A stretch of DNA of 64,000 nucleotides from Pseudomonas sp. Gutcm_11s (GTDB lineage: Bacteria > Pseudomonadota > Gammaproteobacteria > Pseudomonadales > Pseudomonadaceae): assembly GCF_028649395.1 (NCBI RefSeq), contig NZ_JAQSUW010000010.1, forward strand, positions 245,014 to 309,013, in the 5' to 3' direction. Both the position numbers and the translations under genes were made by a program. The notes under the pieces were generated by a model. That model was not told the origin of the DNA and searched no databases. It worked only from the letters and a program-made list of their open reading frames with translations. Positions 25,760 through 35,870 of this stretch are shown one piece after another (position 1 is the stretch's first letter; each line of letters opens with the position of its first letter).

Positions 25760-27976
25760 TCAGCGCAGCTGCGGCGCGGTCAGCTTGTCCAGCAGCGCCG
25801 CCTGGGCGTTGCGCGGGTTGGCGTTGCCGCTGGGGCTGACGCGCTGGTAGCGGCCGTCCGCCTGCAGCACCCAGGCCTGGGTGTTGTCGGTGAGGTAGCT
25901 CTCCATCTCCTTCTTGACCCGGGTGATGAGCTTTTTGCCCTCCACCGGGAAGCAGGTCTCCACGCGCTTGTCGAGGTTGCGCTCCATCCAGTCGGCACTG
26001 GAGAGGAACAGCTGCTCGTCGCCGTCGTTGCCGAAGTAGTAGATGCGGCTGTGCTCGAGGAAGCGGCCGACGATGGAGCGCACGTGGATGTTGTGCGACA
26101 CCCCCGGCACGCCCGGACGCAGGCAGCACATGCCACGCACCACCAGGTCGATGCGCACGCCCATCTGGCTGGCCTTGTACAACGCGCGGATGATCTTCGG
26201 ATCAGTCAGCGAGTTGACCTTGGCCATGATGTGCGCCGGCTTGCCCTCGCTGGCGTACTGCGCCTCGCGGGCAATCATGTCGAGCAGGGTCTTCTTCAGT
26301 GTGAAGGGCGCGTGCAGCAGCTTCTTCATGCGCAGGGTCTTGCCCATGCCGATCAGCTGGTTGAACAGCTTGTGCAGGTCCTCGCACAGCGCGTCGTCGG
26401 CGGTCAGCAGGCTGTAGTCGGTGTACAGGCGCGCGTTGCCGGCGTGGTAGTTACCGGTGCCGAGGTGCGCGTAGCGGCGCAGCTCGCCGTTCTCGCGACG
26501 CAGGATCAGCATCATCTTGGCGTGGGTCTTGAAGCCGACCACGCCGTAGATCACCACCGCACCGGCGGCCTGCAGGCGGCTGGCCAGCTGCAGGTTGGAT
26601 TCCTCGTCGAAGCGCGCACGCAGCTCGATCACCGCGGTGACTTCCTTGCCGCTACGCGCCGCTTCCACCAGTGCGTCGACGATCTCCGAGTTGGCCCCGG
26701 AGCGGTACAGGGTCTGCTTGATCGCCAGGACGTTGGGGTCCTTGGCGGCCTGGCGCAGCAGGTCGATCACCGGGGTGAACGACTCGAAGGGGTGCAGCAG
26801 GAGGATGTCCTGCTTACCGACCACGTTGAACACGTTCTCGGTGTTCTGCAGCAGCTTGGGGATCACCGGGGTGAACGAGCCGTGCTGCAGCTCCGGGTGG
26901 CTCTCCAGCCCGGTGATGGCGAACAGGCGGGTCAGGTTGACCGGACCGTTGACGCGGTACAGCTCGCTCTCGGTGAGGCTGAACTGCTTGAGCAGGTAGT
27001 CGGTGAGGTGCTGCGGGCAGGTCTCCACCACTTCCAGGCGCACCGCATCGCCGTAGCGACGGCTGAACAGCTCGCCACGCAGGGCACGGGCCAGATCGTC
27101 GACGTCCTCGGCATCCACCGACAGGTCGGCGTTACGGGTCAGGCGGAACTGGTAGCAGCCCTTGACCTTCATGCCCTGGAACAGGTCGTCGGCCTGGGCA
27201 TGGATCATCGAGGAGAGGAACACGAAGTTGTCGCCGGGGCCGCCGACTTCCTCGGGCACGCGGATCACCCGCGGCAGCAGGCGCGGCGCCGGGATGATGG
27301 CCAGGCCGGAGTCGCGGCCGAAGGCGTCCACGCCCTCCAGCTCGACGATGAAGTTGAGGCTCTTGTTCACCAGCAGCGGGAACGGGTGCGTCGGGTCGAG
27401 GCCGATCGGGGTGATGATCGGCGCGATCTCGTCGCGGAAGTAGCGGCGCACCCAGGTCTTGATCTTGGGCGTCCAGTAGCGGCGGCGGATGAAGTTGACC
27501 TGGTGCTTGGCCAGCTCCGGCAGCAGCAGGTCGTTGAGCACGGCGTACTGGCGCGCCACCTGTTCGTGGGCGATCTCGGAGATGCGCGTCAGCACCTGGC
27601 TCGGCAGCAGGCCGTCGGCGCCGGCCTGCTCGCGGGCGAAGGTGATCTGCTTCTTCAGGCCGGCGACGCGGATCTCGAAGAACTCGTCGAGGTTGCTGGA
27701 GAAGATCAGCAGGAACTTGAGGCGCTCGAGCAGCGGGTAGGACTCGTCCAGCGCCTGCTCCAGCACGCGGATGTTGAACTGCAGCTGCGACAGCTCGCGG
27801 TGGATGTACAGGCTGCTGTCGTCCAGGCCCGGGATCACCGGGGCCGGCGCGGGAGCCGGTTCCGGCTCCGGCTCGACGACCGGCACGGCCTCGACCACCG
27901 GTTCGGCCGGCACGGTTGGCTCGGCCTCCAGCTGGGCGTCGACGATCTGCTTGTTGCTGAGTCCCTCGGTGTTCAT
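25760..27976 (-). CDS. ppk: Polyphosphate kinase 1
   Basis: Reversible synthesis of polyphosphate from ATP, 738 aa. An unusual Pro/Glu/Val-rich low-complexity N-terminus (residues 17-48) precedes the PPK N domain (SLYIHRELSQLQFNIRVLEQA). Catalytic motifs include FKTHAKMMLI and AHLGTGNYHAGNARLYTD, which contain the conserved histidines, and FNQLIGMGKTL. The C-terminus has SSADWMERNLDKRVE. hemB lies 22 bases upstream on the same strand, and a hairpin around the hemB stop separates them. Polyphosphate supports stress survival and motility in pseudomonads. Confidence 0.97.
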   Translation of the reverse strand: MNTEGLSNKQIVDAQLEAEPTVPAEPVVEAVPVVEPEPEPAPAPAPVIPGLDDSSLYIHRELSQLQFNIRVLEQALDESYPLLERLKFLLIFSSNLDEFFEIRVAGLKKQITFAREQAGADGLLPSQVLTRISEIAHEQVARQYAVLNDLLLPELAKHQVNFIRRRYWTPKIKTWVRRYFRDEIAPIITPIGLDPTHPFPLLVNKSLNFIVELEGVDAFGRDSGLAIIPAPRLLPRVIRVPEEVGGPGDNFVFLSSMIHAQADDLFQGMKVKGCYQFRLTRNADLSVDAEDVDDLARALRGELFSRRYGDAVRLEVVETCPQHLTDYLLKQFSLTESELYRVNGPVNLTRLFAITGLESHPELQHGSFTPVIPKLLQNTENVFNVVGKQDILLLHPFESFTPVIDLLRQAAKDPNVLAIKQTLYRSGANSEIVDALVEAARSGKEVTAVIELRARFDEESNLQLASRLQAAGAVVIYGVVGFKTHAKMMLILRRENGELRRYAHLGTGNYHAGNARLYTDYSLLTADDALCEDLHKLFNQLIGMGKTLRMKKLLHAPFTLKKTLLDMIAREAQYASEGKPAHIMAKVNSLTDPKIIRALYKASQMGVRIDLVVRGMCCLRPGVPGVSHNIHVRSIVGRFLEHSRIYYFGNDGDEQLFLSSADWMERNLDKRVETCFPVEGKKLITRVKKEMESYLTDNTQAWVLQADGRYQRVSPSGNANPRNAQAALLDKLTAPQLR

Positions 27977-27998
27977 GCCTTGCTTCCCTGGGGCGCCT

Positions 27999-29090
<1,092 letters not shown>

Positions 29091-29127
29091 CCAGACTGCG
29101 ACGGGCAGCCGCAGTTCCGTGCTGGAA

Positions 29128-30357
29128 TCAGGCCGCCTGGACTTGCTCCTGGCGTGGCCAGTACAGCCACAGCAGGCTGGCCAGCCCCCAGGCCAGCACC
29201 AGCAGCCAGGGCAGCATACCGCCCGGTAGCAGGCCGACCTGCTGGGCCCAGGCCAGCGCCGGCAGGTTGAGCAGCAGGCGCAGCGCCTCCAGCGAGCGGG
29301 CGAACGGGCGGTTCTCCAGCCAGGCGCCGATGCAATACAGGCCGAAGGCGATCCACAACCAGGCGCCGGCCAGCACACCGAGATTCTGCTGCGTCGCCAC
29401 CGCCAGCAGCCCGCTGGTGCCGACCACGTAGGTGGCGAACTGCAGGGCGGCATACAGCTTCTGCCCGCGCGCCAGCGGCACCTCGAACTTGCGGAAGGCA
29501 GCCAGGTCCGGCTTGTCCATCGGGAAACGCTCGGCCACGTCGGCCGGGCGCCAGCCGGTGGGCATGAACCAGATGCGCAGCTTGTCCCACCAGGAGCCGG
29601 CGCGGACGGCGTCGCGCCACAGCTGCACGTAGAACTGCAGGTTGGCCCACAGCGGGTTCCAGCTGCGCAGCGGAGTGGTCACGCCGAACACCACCGGATG
29701 CTCGTCCAGCTCCTCCTGGAAGGTGCCGAACAGGCGATCCCAAAGGATGAACACGCCACCGTAGTTACGGTCCATGTAGATAGCGTTCTGCGCGTGATGC
29801 ACGCGGTGGTTGGAGGGGGTGATGAAGAACCACTCGAACCAGCCCAGCTTCGGCACATGACGGGTGTGCACCCAGAACTGATAGAGCAGGTTGAGCGCGC
29901 CAACCGTGACGAACACTATCGGCGGCACCCCGGCCAGGGCCATTGGCAGGTAGAAGATCCAGCTCAGCAGGAAGCCGGTGCTGGTCTGGCGCAGGGCGGT
30001 GGAGAGGTTGTAGTCCTCGCTCTGGTGGTGCACCACGTGCGAGGCCCAGAACACATTACGCTCGTGGCCGAAGCGGTGGCTCCAGTAGTAGCAGAAGTCG
30101 TAGGCGACGAAGGCCAGCACCCAGACCCAGAGCTGATCGGGCAGCTCGACCAGGTGCAGGTGCTCGTAGGCGAAGGCATAGCCGAGCACGGCGATGGCCT
30201 TGCTCAGCAGGCCACTGGCCTGTGACAGCACACCGGCGCTGAGACTGTTCAGCGCATCCGCCAGGCGATAGGTACTGACGCCGCGCACGCGGTCGGCGAT
30301 CAGCTCGGCGGCGATCAGCAGGAAGAAGAAGGGTACGGCAAGAAGGATCAGGTTCAT
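29128..30357 (-). CDS. Sterol desaturase/fatty acid hydroxylase family protein
   Basis: 409 aa integral membrane di-iron protein. Histidine clusters appear in family order: SHRFGHERN (about residues 92-100), HVVHHQSEDYN (about 106-116), a lone His in VHTRH, and NHRVHHAQN (about 183-191). Helices flank them, and the C-terminal 150 residues hold further helices absent from the shortest members. Related enzymes hydroxylate or desaturate lipids; the substrate here is unknown. It is divergent from elbB, with a strong inverted repeat in between. Confidence 0.87.
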   Translation of the reverse strand: MNLILLAVPFFFLLIAAELIADRVRGVSTYRLADALNSLSAGVLSQASGLLSKAIAVLGYAFAYEHLHLVELPDQLWVWVLAFVAYDFCYYWSHRFGHERNVFWASHVVHHQSEDYNLSTALRQTSTGFLLSWIFYLPMALAGVPPIVFVTVGALNLLYQFWVHTRHVPKLGWFEWFFITPSNHRVHHAQNAIYMDRNYGGVFILWDRLFGTFQEELDEHPVVFGVTTPLRSWNPLWANLQFYVQLWRDAVRAGSWWDKLRIWFMPTGWRPADVAERFPMDKPDLAAFRKFEVPLARGQKLYAALQFATYVVGTSGLLAVATQQNLGVLAGAWLWIAFGLYCIGAWLENRPFARSLEALRLLLNLPALAWAQQVGLLPGGMLPWLLVLAWGLASLLWLYWPRQEQVQAA

Positions 30358-30421
30358 GGCTCGACAACGTCTGGTTGACCTAAGCTGATCCTATGCCTGC
30401 CCATGCGGCCACTCGCGACGG

Positions 30422-30446
30422 CAAATGCCAGGTGGAGTGGCATTTG
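30422..30446. promoter_or_regulatory. Operator-like inverted repeat between divergent genes
   Basis: Perfect 9-bp arms CAAATGCCA (30422-30430) and TGGCATTTG (30438-30446) with a 7-base spacer, in the 169-base region between the hydroxylase and elbB. No T-tract follows, so it is an operator candidate rather than a terminator. Confidence 0.45.
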
Positions 30447-30526
30447 GCGACACCCCGTCGCTCGACGCTCGCCCAGGCGATCGGCGAAACTGAGGCATCG
30501 TTATCTGGCTGGCCATGGAGAACAGC

Positions 30527-31192
30527 ATGCAAAAACGAGTCGCGGTCATCCTTTCCGGTTGTGGCGTCTACGATGGCGCGGAAATCCACGAGAGCGTGAT
30601 CACCCTGTTGCGCCTCGACCAGCGCGGCGCTCAGGTGCAGTGCTTCGCGCCCAACATCGCGCAGATGCACGTGATCAACCACCTCACCGGCGAGGAAATG
30701 CCGGAGAGCCGCAACGTGCTCACCGAGGCGGCGCGCATCGCCCGCGGCGACGTGATGGACGTGCGCGAGCTGAACGCCGAGCAGTACGACGCGCTGATCC
30801 TGCCCGGCGGCTTCGGCGTGGCCAAGAACCTCTCCAACTTCGCCGTGGAAGGCGCCAACTGCAGCGTGCAGCCCGACGTGCTGGCCGCCGCGCAGTCCTT
30901 CGCCCAGGCCGGCAAGCCGGTCGGCCTGATCTGCATCGCCCCGGCCCTGGCGGCGAAGATCTACGGCGAAGGCGTCAGCTGCACCCTCGGCGCGGAAGAC
31001 GATCCGGCCGTCGGCGGCCTCACCGCCATGGGCGGGCAGCACGTCGAGTGCGTGGTGGAAGACATAGTCGAAGACACCGAGCGCAAGCTGGTGAGCACCC
31101 CCGCCTACATGCTGGCCGAGTCCATCTCCCAGGCTGCCGCCGGTATCAACAAGCTGGTCGACCGCGTGCTGGAGCTCGCCCAGCCGCAGTGA
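30527..31192 (+). CDS. elbB: ElbB, DJ-1/PfpI-like glyoxalase family protein
   Basis: 221 aa, cytoplasmic, close to E. coli ElbB in length. It has the class-I amidotransferase-like fold of the DJ-1/ThiJ family: VAVILSGCGVYDGAEIHE at the N-terminus, ALILPGGFGVAKNLSNFA, and the nucleophile-elbow region GLICIAPAL with Cys. E. coli ElbB was linked genetically to isoprenoid synthesis and has weak glyoxalase activity; the cellular role is unsettled. Start 30527 (MQKRVAV) is chosen because GGAG lies 6 bases upstream; an ATG at 30515 is in frame but lacks a site. Confidence 0.88.
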   Translation: MQKRVAVILSGCGVYDGAEIHESVITLLRLDQRGAQVQCFAPNIAQMHVINHLTGEEMPESRNVLTEAARIARGDVMDVRELNAEQYDALILPGGFGVAKNLSNFAVEGANCSVQPDVLAAAQSFAQAGKPVGLICIAPALAAKIYGEGVSCTLGAEDDPAVGGLTAMGGQHVECVVEDIVEDTERKLVSTPAYMLAESISQAAAGINKLVDRVLELAQPQ

Positions 31193-31292
31193 CCGGGCGT
31201 TCCGGCCAATCCGCGCGGCATCCCCGCCGCGCCTATGGTCAGCCGGGCTCGCCTGCGGCAGCGTGAGCGCCACAGTCGAGCCAGGAGCGCAC

Positions 31293-31763
31293 ATGAACGA
31301 CACGGTCTTCCAACTTTCCGAGGAACAGCGCCAGGGCGTCGAAGCCTTCTTCCAGCGCATTCCGTTCAACCAGATGCTCGGCATCCGCATCGACGAGCTG
31401 CGCGGCGACCGGGTGGTGATGAGCCTGCCGATGAAGCCCGAGCTGATCGGCAACTTCGTCCACGGCATTCTTCACGGCGGGGTGATCTCCTCGCTGCTCG
31501 ACGTCACCGGCGGCGCCATGGCTCTGATCGGCGCCTTCGACAAGCACCAGCACCTGAGCCAGCAGGAGCGCATGCAGCGGCTGTCCAAGCTGGGCACCAT
31601 CGACCTGCGCGTCGACTACCTGCGTCCCGGCCGCGGTGAGCTGTTCACCGCCACCGCCGTGCTGCTGCGCTCGGGCAACAAGGTCGCGGTGGTGCGCAGT
31701 GAACTGCACAGCGACGACGGCACCCTGGTGGCCGTGGGCACCGGCACCTATCTGTGCGGCTGA
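31293..31763 (+). CDS. Hot-dog thioesterase (YigI/PaaI-like)
   Basis: 156 aa. The hot-dog helix motif NFVHGILHGGVISSLLDVTGG (HGG near residue 60) and the strand IDLRVDYLRPG are those of acyl-CoA thioesterases of the 4HBT group. The substrate is not known. Start 31293 is set by CCAGGAGC; an upstream in-frame GTG at 31263 is less likely. It follows elbB by 100 bases on the same strand and its stop is 3 bases from the convergent YaiI gene. Confidence 0.87.
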   Translation: MNDTVFQLSEEQRQGVEAFFQRIPFNQMLGIRIDELRGDRVVMSLPMKPELIGNFVHGILHGGVISSLLDVTGGAMALIGAFDKHQHLSQQERMQRLSKLGTIDLRVDYLRPGRGELFTATAVLLRSGNKVAVVRSELHSDDGTLVAVGTGTYLCG

Positions 31764-31766
31764 GGC

Positions 31767-32216
31767 TTACTTGTTCAGGCGGGTGAGGATGCGGTCGAGG
31801 GCGTTGGCGAAGGCCTGGCGGTCCTTGTCCGCGTAGGCGGCCTGGCCGCCGCCCATCTGGCCTTGGTCGCGCAGGTCGGCGAACAGATTGCGGGTGGCCA
31901 GCTTGTCGCCCATGTTGCGCTCGTCGAACTCGCGGCCACGCGGGTCGAGGGCGGCGACGCCCTTCTTGATCAGCCGGTCGGCCAACGGAATGTCGCTGCA
32001 GATCACCAGTTCGCCGGGCACCGCGTGCTCGACCAGGTGATCGTCCGCCGCATCCGGGCCACTCGGCACCACCACCAGCTTCACGCAGGCGAAGTTAGGT
32101 CGCGCCACGGCCTGACCGGCCACCAACACCACCTCGAAACCACGCTTGAGGGCGAACTTCACTACCTGGTCGCGGGCTAGGCGCGGACAGGCGTCCGCGT
32201 CGATCCAGACACGCAT
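31767..32216 (-). CDS. YaiI/YqxD family (DUF188) protein
   Basis: 149 aa. The N-terminal RVWIDADACP and later VICSDIPLADRLIKKG, LDPRGREFDERN and FADLRDQG are diagnostic of DUF188. The conserved acidic residues (Asp6, Asp8 and the SDIP Asp) suggest a PIN/NYN-like nuclease fold, but no activity is established. It is the last gene of a minus-strand run (ABC-F, MscS, LysE-type, YaiI) with gaps of 2 to 75 bases. Confidence 0.9.
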   Translation of the reverse strand: MRVWIDADACPRLARDQVVKFALKRGFEVVLVAGQAVARPNFACVKLVVVPSGPDAADDHLVEHAVPGELVICSDIPLADRLIKKGVAALDPRGREFDERNMGDKLATRNLFADLRDQGQMGGGQAAYADKDRQAFANALDRILTRLNK

Positions 32217-32218
32217 GC

Positions 32219-32851
32219 TCAGGCGGCGGCGCGGCGTACGGTGGCGAGCAGCGCGGCGGCGCCGACGAACAGGCCGGCGAAGGTGCGGTTCATCAGGCGC
32301 TGCTGGCGCGGCGTGCGCAGGGCGCGCAGTACGCGAGACGCCAGCCCGGTGTAGCCGGCCATGACGATCATGTCGACGATGATCATGGTGGTGCCCATGA
32401 TCAGGTACTGCGCCAGCAGCGGCTGGTGCGGATCGATGAACTGCGGCAGCACGGCGAGCATGAAGACGATTGCCTTGGGGTTGCTGGCGTTGACCAGGAA
32501 GCCACGCAGCACCAGGGTCAGCGGACGACCGATGGGGCGCTCGGCCGAATCGCTGGCCATGTCGCTGGGTAGGGCTTGCCACTGCTTGACCGCGAGCCAG
32601 ACCAGATAGGCCACACCGAACCACTTGATCGCGGCGAAGGCGGTGGCCGAGGCGGAAAGAATGGCGCCGACACCCGCGGCGACCACGGCGATCTGCAGGG
32701 CCAGGCCAACCTGCAGGCCCAGGGCGTTCCAGTAGCCACGGGCGAAGCCGTACTGCAGCCCGCTAGACATGGAAGCGATGGCACCGGCACCCGGCGACAG
32801 GCTGATCACCCAGCAGGCGACCAAGAAAGCGAGCCAGGTTTCCAGAGCCAT
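32219..32851 (-). CDS. LysE/RhtB-family amino acid exporter
   Basis: 210 aa, six helices. The family pattern SLSPGAGAIASMSSGLQYGFARG (residues 18-40) matches RhtB-type exporters, followed by VAYLVWLAVKQW and FLVNASNPKAIVFMLAVLPQFI. The exported amino acid (homoserine, threonine or other) is unknown. The ATG at 32851 has GAGG about 8 bases upstream; an in-frame TTG at 32869 is rejected. Two bases separate its stop from the YaiI start, implying co-transcription. Confidence 0.9.
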   Translation of the reverse strand: MALETWLAFLVACWVISLSPGAGAIASMSSGLQYGFARGYWNALGLQVGLALQIAVVAAGVGAILSASATAFAAIKWFGVAYLVWLAVKQWQALPSDMASDSAERPIGRPLTLVLRGFLVNASNPKAIVFMLAVLPQFIDPHQPLLAQYLIMGTTMIIVDMIVMAGYTGLASRVLRALRTPRQQRLMNRTFAGLFVGAAALLATVRRAAA

Positions 32852-32926
32852 GGCGAATACCTCAAACAAACAGAAGAAGAATAGAGGGCACAGCCTACCG
32901 CCCTGCCCCGCCAGCGACCAGTACCG

Positions 32927-33466
32927 TCAGCGCCAGCGGCGCACGGTCTTCTGGAAGAACAGACTGTTGGGCACCTGCAATAGGGCCCCCTCGCCGCCTT
33001 CGCTGAGGTCCTGCAGGGTGGTGTAGAACAGGTTGATCGACAGCACCCGGCCCTTCACGCCCGGCTTGTCGGCGCTCTCGATGACTTCCACCGTATCGCC
33101 CAGGCGGAACGGACCCATGCTGAAGATCAGCAGGGCGCAGAACATGTTGGAGAGCACGCTCCAGATGGCGAAGAAGGCCACGGCGGCGACAGCGGCGAAG
33201 CCGGTCAGGGCGGTCCACAGCACCTCGGCGGAAACCCCCAGGCGCTCCAGTACCAGCATCAGCGCACTGCCCATGATCAGCCAGCGCAGCAGGCCGCGCA
33301 GCGGCAGCAGTACTTCCTGCGGCAGCATCGTGTAGCGCGAGCCGAGGCGGCTGATGCCACGGGTGACCAGGCGCTGGGCGATCCAGGCCAGCAGCAGAAT
33401 CAGCAACACCTGACCGGCAACGGTCAGCGGCTCGCGCCAGGTGGCGAGCAGTTGCAGCTCCTCCAT
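32927..33466 (-). CDS. Small MscS-family mechanosensitive channel-like protein
   Basis: 179 aa, short for MscS (E. coli 286 aa). There are three helices, then the pore helix/beta-domain signature: LTGFAAVAAVAFFAIWSVLSNM (the Gly/Ala-rich pore helix) and IFSMGPFRLGDTVEV. It ends shortly after the beta domain (LQVPNSLFFQKTVRRWR), lacking the C-terminal alpha/beta domain, so gating may differ from MscS. Its ATG overlaps the ABC-F stop by one base (TGATG), so expression is coupled. Confidence 0.87.
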   Translation of the reverse strand: MEELQLLATWREPLTVAGQVLLILLLAWIAQRLVTRGISRLGSRYTMLPQEVLLPLRGLLRWLIMGSALMLVLERLGVSAEVLWTALTGFAAVAAVAFFAIWSVLSNMFCALLIFSMGPFRLGDTVEVIESADKPGVKGRVLSINLFYTTLQDLSEGGEGALLQVPNSLFFQKTVRRWR

Positions 33467-35376
33467 CAGTCGGCCTCCTCCAGTTGTCTCTGCAACTCCT
33501 CCAGGGTCTCCAGCGCCAGCAGCCAGGATTCCTCCAGCTCGGCCTCGGACGCCTTCAGGCGCGCCTGTTCGGCCAGCAGCTCACGCAGTTCGTCTTTGCG
33601 TGCGGCCTCGTAGACGCCGCTGTCGCCGAGCTTTTCCTCGACGCCAGCGAGCTTGCCCTGGACCTTGCCCAGTTCCTGCTCCAGCTTGTCGGCCTGCTTC
33701 TTGTGCGGGGCCAGTTGCTGGCGCAGGGCCGCGGCGGCTTGGCGCTGGGCGCGCTTGTCGGTCTTGTCGGCAGCTGGCGCAGCACTGCTTTGCGGCAGTT
33801 GCCGGGCACGGAAGTCGACCAGCCAGCGCGCATAGTCTTCGAGGTCGCCGTCGAACGGCTGCACGCGGCCATCGGCGACCAGCAGGAATTCGTCGGTGGT
33901 GCTCTTCAGCAGATGGCGATCGTGAGAGACCACCAGTACCGCACCGGCGAACTCTTGTAGGGCCATGGTCAGCGCCAGGCGCATTTCCAGGTCGAGGTGG
34001 TTGGTCGGTTCGTCGAGCAGCAGCAGGTTGGGCTTGCCCCAGGCGATGAGTGCCAGGGCCAGGCGCGCCTTCTCGCCACCGGAGAAGTTCGCGACCGCCT
34101 CGTCGCAACGGGCGCCACGGAAGTCGAAGCCACCGAGGAAGTCGCGCAGGGTCTGCTCACGCTCGCCCGGAGCGATGCGCTGCAGATGCAGCAGCGGACT
34201 GGCCTTGGCATCCAGCGAGTCGAGCTGGTGCTGGGCGAAGTAGCCGATCGACAGGTTCTCGCCGCGCGCCAGGCGCCCGGACAGCGGTGACAGCTCGCTG
34301 GAGATAGTCTTGATCAGGGTCGACTTACCGGCGCCGTTGGGGCCGAGCAGGCCGATGCGCGCACCCGGCACGAGCTGCAGCTTGACCTGCTGCAGCACCA
34401 CCTTGTCGCCATAGCCGAGTTGGGCCTCGGCCATATCAAACAGTGGGCTGGAGATTTTGTCGGCCTCGCGGAAGACGAAGTCGAACGGCGAGTCGACATG
34501 CGCCGGCGCCAGTTCCTCCAGGCGTTCCAGGGCCTTGATCCGGCTCTGCGCCTGACGGGCCTTGGTGGCCTGGGCCTTGAACCGGGCGATGTACTTTTCC
34601 ATGTGCGCGCGCTGCGCCTGCTGCTTCTCGTAGGCCTGCTGCTGCTGCGCCAGACGTTCGGCACGGGTGCGCTCGAAGGCCGAGTAGCCGCCGCGGTAGA
34701 GGGTCAGCTTTTGCTGTTCGAGGTGCGCCACATGGTCGACCACCGCATCGAGGAAGTCGCGGTCGTGGGAGATCAGCAGCAGGGTGCCGGGGTAGCTCTT
34801 CAGCCACTCTTCCAGCCAGAGGATGGCATCGAGGTCGAGGTGGTTGGTCGGTTCGTCGAGCAGCAGCAGGTCGGACGGGCACATCAGCGCCTGGGCCAGG
34901 TTCAGGCGCATACGCCAGCCACCGGAGAAGTCGCCGACACGGCGGTCCATCTGCTCGTTGCTGAAGCCGAGGCCGGCCAGCAGTTTGCGCGCGCGCGCAT
35001 CGGCGGTGTAGCCGTCGGCGGTATCCAGCTCGCTGTGCAGGCGGGCGATCGCCGCGCCGTCGTGGGCCGCTTCGGCGGCAGCCAGGTCGCGCTGCACCTG
35101 GCGCAGGTGGATGTCGCCATCCAGCACATAGTCCACAGCCAGGCGCTCGAGGTCGTCGACCTCCTGGCGCATGTGCGCGATGCGCCAGTCCGGCGGCATG
35201 TTGCAGTCGCCGGCGTCGGGGCCGAGCTCGCCACGCAGCAGGGCGAACAGGCTGGATTTACCGGCGCCATTGGCACCGATCAGGCCGGCTTTGTGGCCGG
35301 CGTGCAGGGTCAGTTCGGCGCCTTCGAGCAGGCGCTGCGGACCACGCTGTAGAGTGAGGTTCTGGAGTCGGATCAT
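33466..35376 (-). CDS. ABC-F ATPase, YheS/Uup type
   Basis: 636 aa, soluble, two ABC domains and no membrane part. Domain 1 Walker A is GANGAGKSSL (about 34-43) and its signature FSGGWRMRLNLA; domain 2 has GPNGAGKSTL and NFSGGEKARLALAL; both Walker B sites read LLLLDEPTNHLD. The charged linker (AYEKQQAQRAHMEKYIARFKAQATKARQAQ) and a coiled C-terminal tail from about 540 are typical. ABC-F proteins act on ribosomes; YheS is the closest match by N-terminal sequence. A TIGR02444 gene diverges 50 bases upstream. Confidence 0.92.
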   Translation of the reverse strand: MIRLQNLTLQRGPQRLLEGAELTLHAGHKAGLIGANGAGKSSLFALLRGELGPDAGDCNMPPDWRIAHMRQEVDDLERLAVDYVLDGDIHLRQVQRDLAAAEAAHDGAAIARLHSELDTADGYTADARARKLLAGLGFSNEQMDRRVGDFSGGWRMRLNLAQALMCPSDLLLLDEPTNHLDLDAILWLEEWLKSYPGTLLLISHDRDFLDAVVDHVAHLEQQKLTLYRGGYSAFERTRAERLAQQQQAYEKQQAQRAHMEKYIARFKAQATKARQAQSRIKALERLEELAPAHVDSPFDFVFREADKISSPLFDMAEAQLGYGDKVVLQQVKLQLVPGARIGLLGPNGAGKSTLIKTISSELSPLSGRLARGENLSIGYFAQHQLDSLDAKASPLLHLQRIAPGEREQTLRDFLGGFDFRGARCDEAVANFSGGEKARLALALIAWGKPNLLLLDEPTNHLDLEMRLALTMALQEFAGAVLVVSHDRHLLKSTTDEFLLVADGRVQPFDGDLEDYARWLVDFRARQLPQSSAAPAADKTDKRAQRQAAAALRQQLAPHKKQADKLEQELGKVQGKLAGVEEKLGDSGVYEAARKDELRELLAEQARLKASEAELEESWLLALETLEELQRQLEEAD

Positions 35377-35426
35377 AATGGCCGCGGAGTCTACCAGCTT
35401 CCCCCCTTCCCCGCCCGGAGAGCCGC

Positions 35427-35870
35427 ATGCCGACTGACCTGTGGAGTTTCGCCTTGTCCTGCTACGCCCAGCCCGGCGTGGAGCGGACCTGCCTGAGCCT
35501 GCAGGATGGCGGCGCCGATGTCTGCCTGCTGCTCTGCGCCCTATGGCTGGAGCGGCGACAGCTTTCCTGCAGCGCGGAGCGTCTCACCCAGCTACGGGCC
35601 GTTGCCGAGCCCTGGCAGCACCAGGTAGTGCGACCACTGCGCGAGCTGCGGCAGAACTGGAAGGCCGATAGCGCTCGCGACTCTGCCCAGGCGCGGCTGC
35701 GCGAGCAGATCAAGAGGCTGGAGCTGGAGGCCGAGCAGGAGCTGCTCAGGCGACTGGAAGGGGTGACCCAGAAATGGCAGGCCACGGACAGTGCCGTGGC
35801 CTGGTTGGAACAGCTGGTCAGCGACCGCGACGCGCGCGAACTGCTGCGCGCCGCGGCCCGTCAGGCTTAA
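35427..35870 (+). CDS. TIGR02444 family protein
   Basis: 147 aa, helical and acidic/basic mixed, beginning TDLWSFALSCYAQPGVERTCLSLQDGGADVCLLL, which is the family's recognisable N-terminus. The middle is a coiled-coil-like region rich in Glu/Leu/Arg. No function known. CGGAGAGC precedes the ATG. The TAA stop shares TTAA with the convergent algP stop. Confidence 0.87.
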   Translation: MPTDLWSFALSCYAQPGVERTCLSLQDGGADVCLLLCALWLERRQLSCSAERLTQLRAVAEPWQHQVVRPLRELRQNWKADSARDSAQARLREQIKRLELEAEQELLRRLEGVTQKWQATDSAVAWLEQLVSDRDARELLRAAARQA

